Assembly (NCBI RefSeq): GCF_902168175.1
Contig: NZ_CABHOU010000076.1
Coordinates: forward strand, 226,001 to 290,000
Source of the DNA: an uncultured Chitinophaga sp.
GTDB taxonomy: Bacteria > Bacteroidota > Bacteroidia > Chitinophagales > Chitinophagaceae
Length of the DNA stretch: 64,000 bases
Direction: 5' to 3'
Both the position numbers and the translations under genes were made by a program. How positions within the stretch are numbered: position 1 is the first letter of the stretch; every line of letters begins with the position of its first letter. Below, piece by piece: positions 58,333-64,000 of this stretch. The notes below the pieces were generated by a model that did not search any database, was not told the DNA's origin, and saw only the letters and a list, made by a program, of their open reading frames with translations.

Positions 58333-61035
58333 ATGAAGAAACTCCTTTTCGCCGCTTTATTATGCAGCTTTACCGCTGCTACGGCCCAAATACAGGTACA
58401 GCAGCCAGTAGTCGAAAACCTGGATAACCCGATCGGGCTGGATATTACCACGCCGCGTTTCAGCTGGCAACTCATATCACCCAAACGTAATGTCATGCAA
58501 TCGGCATACGAACTGAGGGTAGGCAACGATCCTAAAGAACTGGCAAGAGGTAAAAGTACCTGGAGCACAGGAAAAGTGGCGTCAGATCAATCGTTGCATG
58601 TTCCGTATGAAGGCCCGGTGCTTAATGCCGGTCAGCGTTACTACTGGCAGGTAAGGGTATGGGATAATTCAGGCGCTGCTTCGGCATGGACAACCCCTGC
58701 CTTTTGGCAGATGGGACTACTCAAAGCCGCCGACTGGAAAGCATCCTGGATAGAACCAGGTTTCGTGGAAGAGCCCTTACGCCCCTCACCACAGTTTTTC
58801 CGGAAATTTACAGCCCAAAAGAAAGTAAAAACTGCGACCGCTTATATTACTGCTCACGGCCTGTATGAAGCACATATCAATAATAAAAGAGTGGGTGATG
58901 CCTACTTTACCCCCGGCTGGACGAGTTACAACAAACGCCTGCAATACCAGGCCTACGATGTAACCGCGGCCTTGCAACAAGGGCAAAACGAAATCAGTGT
59001 ACTGTTGGGAACGGGCTGGTACCGCGGCAATTTCTCCTTCGGCAATACTAAAAATATTTATGGGAAAGATGCAGCCCTGCTGTTTCAACTCGATATCACT
59101 TATGCAGATGGTACACAGGAATCGATCGTGTCAGATGAAAACTGGAAAGCGGCTGCCAGCGGCATCCGTTACTCCGAGATATACGCCGGCGAAAAGTTTG
59201 ATGCCCGGCAACAGCAACTTAATAAAGACAACTGGCCCGCAGTTAAACGTGCCGGTTACTCAAAAGACGTACTGGTAGCTACTTACAACGAGCCGGTTAA
59301 AAAGCATGAAGTGATCGCCCCAATCAGGATATTTAAAACCCCGAAGGGCGAGCAGGTTATAGATTTCGGGCAGAACCTCGCCGGCTGGGTAGTTGTTAAA
59401 GTGAAAGGCAAAGCAGGCGACAGTATCACCATCTCACATGCGGAGGTGCTGGATAAGGCAGGCAACTTCTACACCGAAAACCTTCGCTCCGCCAGGGCCC
59501 AGGACATCTATATTTTAGCAGGAACAGGGGAGGAAGTATTTGAACCGCATTTCAGTTGGCATGGGTTCCGTTACATTAAGGTGGATGGCTACCCCGGCGA
59601 ACTTACACCCGAAAACTTTACCGCTGTGGCGCTCTATTCCGCCATGAAACCTTCCGGCTCATTTACCACGTCGAATAAGCTGGTAAACCAACTGCAACAA
59701 AACATCGAATGGGGATTGAAAGGTAACTTTCTCGATGTGCCCACCGATTGTCCGCAAAGGGATGAACGGCTTGGCTGGACAGGCGACGCACAGGTGTTTT
59801 TCCGGACAGCCTCTTACCTGCGCGATGTAAATAACTTTTTTGATAAGTGGATGAAAGACGTAGCGGCAGAACAAATGCCCAACGGCAGCGTACCGCGTGT
59901 GGTGCCCAATACCTTCGACGGCAGCGGTGGCCCCGCAGGCTGGGCCGATGTAGCTACCATTATTCCATGGGGCATGTACCAGGTGTACGGCGATAAAAAG
60001 ATATTGGAAACGCAGTACGCCAGCATGAAGGCCTGGGTAGGTTATATGGAGAAACTGGCTCCCAACGGTTTGTACAACACCGGCACCCATTATGGCGACT
60101 GGCTGTTTTATAGCGTTAACGATGACCGCGATGGCAGATCGGCCATTACGAATAAATTCTTCATTGCGCAGTGTTTCTTTGGCCACTCTACACAACTGAT
60201 GATCAACGCTGCAAAAGTGTTGGGCAGGAACGAAGATGTAACCTACTACACCGCACTACTGCAGCGTGTAAAGAATGCCTTCGTAAAAGAATACCTCACT
60301 GCCAACGGCGCCACGATGTCCAATACCCAAACATCTTACGTACTGGCCCTGCAGTTCGATATGTTGCCCGAAAACCTTCGTCAGCAGGCGGCAGACAGAC
60401 TGGTAGCAGATATCAGGTTGTATAGAACGCACCTGACTACAGGGTTCCTCGGTACGCCTTATCTCTGCGAGGTACTGAGCCGCTTCGGGCACACGGACGT
60501 AGCTTACGAATTGTTATTACAGCAAAGTTATCCATCATGGTTGTACCCGGTAACAAAAGGCGCTACCACCATCTGGGAACGTTGGGATGGCATTAAACCA
60601 GACGGCAGTTTCCAGGAAGCATCTATGAACTCCTTTAACCACTATGCCTATGGTGCCATCGGCGATTGGATGTATCGTGTAATGGCCGGACTGGATATTG
60701 ATGGCGACGGCGTCGGTTACAAAAAGGTACGCATTAAACCCCATATCGGTGGTGGCTTCACCAATGCCGCAGCGGGGTATACCACACGTTATGGTAAATT
60801 ATCATCTGCATGGAGGATAGAAAATGATAAATTGTTGATGGATATAGAAGTGCCTGCAAATACTACCGCTACGGTATATGTACCTGCCGGCAGTGTGGAA
60901 GAAGTAACGGAAAACGGAAAGGTTTTAAATAAGGACATACAGCCCGCAGGCAGGGAAGGAGCCTATGTAGTGTTGAAGGTAGGCTCGGGCAGCTATAAAT
61001 TCAGCACGCCCTGGAAAGGAAAACCTGCGTCATAA
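58333..61035 (+). CDS. GH78 alpha-L-rhamnosidase, secreted
   Basis: The 900-residue enzyme has a signal peptide (MKKLLFAALLCSFTAATAQ). Ig-like and Bac_rhamnosid_N domains follow (VENLDNPIGLDITTPRFSWQ, YITAHGLYEAHINNKRVGDA). The alpha/alpha barrel carries the catalytic motifs VPTDCPQRDERLGWTGDAQV (general-acid Glu) and TTIWERWDGIKPDGSF, and a C-terminal beta domain closes the protein. It releases terminal L-rhamnose from pectic or glycan side chains. I chose ATG 58333 because it opens the signal peptide. The next gene starts 18 bases downstream, so both are probably co-transcribed. Confidence 0.96.
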   Translation: MKKLLFAALLCSFTAATAQIQVQQPVVENLDNPIGLDITTPRFSWQLISPKRNVMQSAYELRVGNDPKELARGKSTWSTGKVASDQSLHVPYEGPVLNAGQRYYWQVRVWDNSGAASAWTTPAFWQMGLLKAADWKASWIEPGFVEEPLRPSPQFFRKFTAQKKVKTATAYITAHGLYEAHINNKRVGDAYFTPGWTSYNKRLQYQAYDVTAALQQGQNEISVLLGTGWYRGNFSFGNTKNIYGKDAALLFQLDITYADGTQESIVSDENWKAAASGIRYSEIYAGEKFDARQQQLNKDNWPAVKRAGYSKDVLVATYNEPVKKHEVIAPIRIFKTPKGEQVIDFGQNLAGWVVVKVKGKAGDSITISHAEVLDKAGNFYTENLRSARAQDIYILAGTGEEVFEPHFSWHGFRYIKVDGYPGELTPENFTAVALYSAMKPSGSFTTSNKLVNQLQQNIEWGLKGNFLDVPTDCPQRDERLGWTGDAQVFFRTASYLRDVNNFFDKWMKDVAAEQMPNGSVPRVVPNTFDGSGGPAGWADVATIIPWGMYQVYGDKKILETQYASMKAWVGYMEKLAPNGLYNTGTHYGDWLFYSVNDDRDGRSAITNKFFIAQCFFGHSTQLMINAAKVLGRNEDVTYYTALLQRVKNAFVKEYLTANGATMSNTQTSYVLALQFDMLPENLRQQAADRLVADIRLYRTHLTTGFLGTPYLCEVLSRFGHTDVAYELLLQQSYPSWLYPVTKGATTIWERWDGIKPDGSFQEASMNSFNHYAYGAIGDWMYRVMAGLDIDGDGVGYKKVRIKPHIGGGFTNAAAGYTTRYGKLSSAWRIENDKLLMDIEVPANTTATVYVPAGSVEEVTENGKVLNKDIQPAGREGAYVVLKVGSGSYKFSTPWKGKPAS

Positions 61036-61052
61036 CATTAAAACACACAGTC

Positions 61053-61979
61053 ATGCGGAAACGAATACTGCTCTTGTTCCTGGCTATTCCTGTGCTGTCG
61101 GTTGCACAGTTGCCGCAGGGTATTGCCGGGCGTTATCCGGGCGATAAAGGGATTGAAAAAGATAGTAACGTTCTGTTCGTTGAAGATTTCGAAACGGGCA
61201 TGAATGAAGTGTTGGCCCGCTATTCTGACGTGTTAAATAAAGCGGGAATGTCTATGGATGCTGATGTGCCGAAAGGCAGCGCGGGCAAGCAGTCTATGAA
61301 AATGACGAATATCGGAGGGGTGAATACGGGCGGGCATCTATACCGCAATTTCAAGCCCGGGTTCGATAGCACAGTGTATATTCGCTATTATGTGAAATAC
61401 CCAAAGTCAGACAGCAACTATATTCACCACGAAGCCATCTGGTTCGGCGGTTACGATCCTGTGTTGCCTTACCCATCGCCCAAAGCTGCAGTTTGCAACG
61501 TAGAGGGCAGGATATCTGTATCCTACGAAGCCAGTCAGGGTGGCCAACAGATGGATACTTACATTTACTGGCCGTTCATGAATAGCGGAAACGGTTTCCG
61601 GTGTTACGGCAATGTATTTTTCGATCCTAAAGCGCGCAGGAAGGTGGATTGGGACGAGTGGATGTGTATAGAAGTAATGGTGAAACTAAATAACCCCGTA
61701 GAAGCCTCGAATGGTGAGCTGGCCGTATGGTGTAACGGTAAACTGATGGGACACTGGGGGCCAGGTTTTCCCGGCGGTCGCTGGGTACGCGACAAATTCA
61801 TCGCCAACGATACTGACCCGGGCTTCGAAGGCTTCAGGTGGCGTACCAAACCTTCGCTGAACATCAACTATATCTGGATCGAATATTTCGATGACTTTAC
61901 GCCCGCAGGTATGAAAAATCATATCAAATACGACCATATTGTAGTGGCCAGGAAATACATCGGTCCTATAAAGGAATAG
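61053..61979 (+). CDS. Secreted jelly-roll (concanavalin-like / PL14-like) protein of unknown substrate
   Basis: The 308-residue product has a signal peptide (MRKRILLLFLAIPVLSVAQ). The mature part is a single beta-sandwich domain (VLFVEDFETGMNEVLARYSD, GHLYRNFKPGFDSTVYIRYY, WDEWMCIEVMVKLNNPVEAS, GELAVWCNGKLMGHWGPGFP). The strand pattern resembles polysaccharide-lyase-14/20-like and LamG-type folds. I cannot identify catalytic residues and so do not assign an activity. Position between a rhamnosidase and a D-TA-like enzyme suggests a role in pectic or uronic-acid glycan breakdown. Confidence 0.75.
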   Translation: MRKRILLLFLAIPVLSVAQLPQGIAGRYPGDKGIEKDSNVLFVEDFETGMNEVLARYSDVLNKAGMSMDADVPKGSAGKQSMKMTNIGGVNTGGHLYRNFKPGFDSTVYIRYYVKYPKSDSNYIHHEAIWFGGYDPVLPYPSPKAAVCNVEGRISVSYEASQGGQQMDTYIYWPFMNSGNGFRCYGNVFFDPKARRKVDWDEWMCIEVMVKLNNPVEASNGELAVWCNGKLMGHWGPGFPGGRWVRDKFIANDTDPGFEGFRWRTKPSLNINYIWIEYFDDFTPAGMKNHIKYDHIVVARKYIGPIKE

Positions 61980-62018
61980 CCGTTTGTTTTTCTCCGCTAA
62001 AACCACGATCATTATACC

Positions 62019-63140
62019 ATGACAACGAACGATACCGCTGCCTGGTACAGCATCCGTAACATATCCACCATCGATTCTCCCGCACTGGTCGTTTACTACG
62101 AAAAAGTAAAGGAGAACATCCGCCTGCTCAGGCTGCTGTCGGGCGATGTAATGTTGCTGCGACCGCACGTAAAGACCAATAAAATAGCGGAGGTATGCCA
62201 ACTGATGCTCGATGAGGGTATTACACAGTTTAAGTGCGCCACCATCGCCGAGGCAGAAATGCTCGCAGGCATAAAGGCCCCGGATGTGTTGCTGGCGTAC
62301 CAGCCGGTTGGCCCCAAAGCGGAACGTTTTATCCAGTTAATCAAAACATATCCCACCACTGTTTTTTCCTGCCTCATTGACAATGCACCGGTAGCCCAAA
62401 CCTTATCGAAACTGGCGGTGGCAAATGGGGTGGACGTGCGTGTATTGATAGATATTAACGTGGGTATGGACCGTACAGGCATTGCCGCAGGTGAACCCGC
62501 TCTGGCGTTATGGACGTACGCTACCTCCTTACCCGGTATTAAAATGACAGGCTTACATGGTTACGATGGCCAGGTAAGTGATACCGCAATAGATGTTCGC
62601 CAGCAACGCAGCGACAATGGTTTTGCCAAAGTTGAAGTTATGGCAGGAAAAATCAAAGAACAGTCAGGCGTAACACCGCTTATTGTTATGGGCGGATCGC
62701 CCACCTTTCCCACACATATGCGCAGGAAAGGTGTACAGTGCAGTCCGGGCACCTTCGTGTTCTGGGATTACAGCTACAAAACGCAACTGCCCGACCTCCC
62801 GTTCGACTATGCAGCTTTAGTCATCACCCGCGTAATTTCTATTATCGACGAACACACCATTTGCACCGATCTCGGACATAAATCAGTAGCTGCAGAAAAT
62901 CCTTTTCCGAGGGTGTACTTTCTCAATGCACCCGATGCAAAGCCCATACGGCAAAGCGAAGAGCATTTGGTCGTTAGAGTAGAGGACGCGTCTGTATTTT
63001 CAGTAGGTGACGTACTGTACGGCGCGCCCGTTCATATTTGCCCCACCGTAGCTTTATACGAAAGGGCAGTGGTGATAAAACACGGCGAAGCCGCCATGGA
63101 GTGGAAAGTAGTAGCGCGCGACAGGAGGATCAACATTTGA
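62019..63140 (+). CDS. D-threonine aldolase-like (D-TA family) PLP-dependent enzyme
   Basis: The 373-residue protein has an alanine-racemase-type TIM barrel with the PLP lysine in RPHVKTNK (Lys52). The barrel strands include KCATIAEAEMLAGIKAPDVL and VLIDINVGMDRTGI. A C-terminal beta domain carries GSPTFPTH, DLGHKSVAAENPFPRVYFL and PVHICPTVA, whose His and nearby residue form the metal site of this fold. D-TA enzymes split or dehydrate D-3-hydroxy-amino acids. The substrate is not deducible here. The gene is probably the last of the GH78 transcript and converges on the methyltransferase gene with one base between stop codons. Confidence 0.9.
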   Translation: MTTNDTAAWYSIRNISTIDSPALVVYYEKVKENIRLLRLLSGDVMLLRPHVKTNKIAEVCQLMLDEGITQFKCATIAEAEMLAGIKAPDVLLAYQPVGPKAERFIQLIKTYPTTVFSCLIDNAPVAQTLSKLAVANGVDVRVLIDINVGMDRTGIAAGEPALALWTYATSLPGIKMTGLHGYDGQVSDTAIDVRQQRSDNGFAKVEVMAGKIKEQSGVTPLIVMGGSPTFPTHMRRKGVQCSPGTFVFWDYSYKTQLPDLPFDYAALVITRVISIIDEHTICTDLGHKSVAAENPFPRVYFLNAPDAKPIRQSEEHLVVRVEDASVFSVGDVLYGAPVHICPTVALYERAVVIKHGEAAMEWKVVARDRRINI

Positions 63141-63141
63141 C

Positions 63142-64000
63142 CTACACACGAATATGCAGGAACAAATTGATCGCTTCCGGCTCGCTGCCCACGTGTATGC
63201 GCTCGCGGTCAATACCCGCCTGTATCGCCAGTTCGGTCAGTTCTTCGGCAGAACGGTGATGAAGGTACCAGTCGCCGATCAGCTCCATGTACTGGCGGCT
63301 TGGATTGTGTGTGTTGAAGTTACCGACAATCACTTCACCTCCGGGTGCAGCCCAACTCACCAGTTTCTTCAACAGTTTGATGAATAACTTGTCTTCAAAG
63401 TAGTCGAACAGTCCCGCGCTCCAAACAACATCGTACTGCGCCGTATCCTGGTAGCGGAAAACGTTTTTGTGAACAAAGTTCACCTGCTCCTCATACTCCT
63501 TCGTCAGTTCACGCGCATACCCGATAGCATGGCTATCAGCCTCGATGCAGGTCGTTTGCAGGCTCGCGGGGTTAATCTGTGCATACAACTCGCTGAGGTC
63601 GCGTGCGGGGCCGCTGGCTACGTTTAACAGGCGGAGCGGCCGCTTCGATTGCAGGTGTGCGCGAAGGGTGTGGATGAAATAATCCTTCCGGTTGCGCACG
63701 GCCTTTACTGCCGCATGATTATTCCAGAACATGTCCCATTTACGGAAGCGTGGATTGTCAGTCACCTGCTGGCGGTACATTTTGTCGATGATCATGAAGT
63801 CGCCCGCATAACCGTAAGGTTTTAACTGGCAGTGACCGTGCAGTGAATCTTCCATGCCTTCGCCAAAAAGACTTTTATGGAACAGTTCTATTTCTTCAGG
63901 ATTAAGCAGGCCCTTACGGAGGTCTTCAGACAATACCTGGAATATCTCATCCAGTTGTCGGTACTCTTTTTCTTCGGGGCCGCCCTTTTCAAGAACTTTC
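63142..64000 (-). CDS. SAM-dependent methyltransferase, 5' end outside window
   Basis: The frame is open to the right edge, so the true start is outside; an apparent start at 63933 is only an internal TTG. Visible are a helical N-terminal region (PEEIELFHKSLFGEGMEDSL, GYAGDFMIIDKMYRQQVTDN) and a class I methyltransferase core: motif I LLNVASGPARDLSEL, acidic residue after CIEADSHAI, and DVVWSAGLFDYFEDKLFIKL. The GYAGDF and AVRNRKDY segments recall the group annotated as 3-hydroxypalmitate methyl ester (PhcB-like) biosynthesis proteins. That name is a family resemblance only. Confidence 0.82.
   Translation of the reverse strand, partial: KVLEKGGPEEKEYRQLDEIFQVLSEDLRKGLLNPEEIELFHKSLFGEGMEDSLHGHCQLKPYGYAGDFMIIDKMYRQQVTDNPRFRKWDMFWNNHAAVKAVRNRKDYFIHTLRAHLQSKRPLRLLNVASGPARDLSELYAQINPASLQTTCIEADSHAIGYARELTKEYEEQVNFVHKNVFRYQDTAQYDVVWSAGLFDYFEDKLFIKLLKKLVSWAAPGGEVIVGNFNTHNPSRQYMELIGDWYLHHRSAEELTELAIQAGIDRERIHVGSEPEAINLFLHIRV

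Noticed and set aside
1..64000. CRISPR arrays, integrases, transposases, rRNA or tRNA genes
   Set aside because: No regularly spaced repeats, no transposase or integrase motifs and no RNA-gene folds were seen on either strand.

Overview
The window reads as chromosome of a Bacteroidota bacterium, most probably a Chitinophaga-like member of the Chitinophagaceae. Three SusC/SusD outer-membrane pairs, a sigma/FecR pair, GldA/GldF/GldG-type transport proteins, PUL-type glycoside hydrolases, a LytTR regulator beside a hybrid histidine kinase and -7 boxes of the TAnnTTTG type all point there. No rRNA, tRNA, CRISPR array or complete insertion sequence was found. The sequence is cut at both ends: a SusC gene on the left and a methyltransferase on the right.

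Layout. 1-7.2 kb: a SusC (partial)/SusD pair with two secreted thioredoxin-fold proteins, then a separately terminated M1-family metallopeptidase. 7.2-20.4 kb: mostly single or short-operon housekeeping, stress and regulatory genes (small secreted protein, RibD/DHFR-like reductase, AraC regulator plus short-chain dehydrogenase, SnoaL-like/DUF1772/cytochrome c group, catalase-peroxidase KatG, metallo-beta-lactamase-fold hydrolase, a decayed DUF1398 gene, several small unknown genes, an AraC regulator facing an unknown gene with a shared promoter motif, a diheme cytochrome). 20.7-34.8 kb: MerR/TipAS regulator, then a long co-directional set: ECF sigma factor, FecR anti-sigma, STN-type SusC, SusD, ABC ATPase, a GldF-GldG fusion permease and two tandem MutS-like ATPases. 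34.9-40.2 kb: ferritin-like stress protein, membrane protein, a second sigma factor with a membrane partner, a GH92-type glycosidase and a secreted PPC-domain protein. 40.2-53.9 kb: a xylan-side-chain utilisation locus, with SusC/SusD on the + strand converging on an operon of two LacI regulators, GH67 alpha-glucuronidase, GH43 and a sialate/acetyl-xylan esterase; matching LacI-type operators lie in front of both halves. 54.0-57.1 kb: LytTR response regulator and hybrid histidine kinase. 57.2-63.1 kb: AraC regulator, GH78 alpha-L-rhamnosidase, secreted lectin-fold protein and a D-threonine-aldolase-like PLP enzyme.

How the parts fit. SusC/SusD pairs import oligomers across the outer membrane. 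In the 41-54 kb locus the imported substrate is probably acetylated glucuronoxylan oligosaccharide: GH67 removes glucuronic acid, the esterase removes acetyl groups and GH43 cleaves xylose or arabinose linkages, under control of a LacI pair. No endo-xylanase is present in the window.

The most unusual material is the 21.6-34.8 kb set, where a TonB-dependent import pair is joined to an ABC exporter-like module and two MutS-family ATPases that lack mismatch-recognition domains. In front of its SusC gene lies a duplicated leader element whose hairpin stem differs between the copies while pairing is kept and an 18-nt loop is unchanged, as expected of a selected RNA structure. Other points are a 22-bp motif shared by an AraC gene and its convergent neighbour, a 36-bp perfect palindrome with a LacI-type core, two gene remnants (GH2 C-terminal domain and DUF1398), and a boxA-like structured non-coding stretch at 19.2-19.36 kb.
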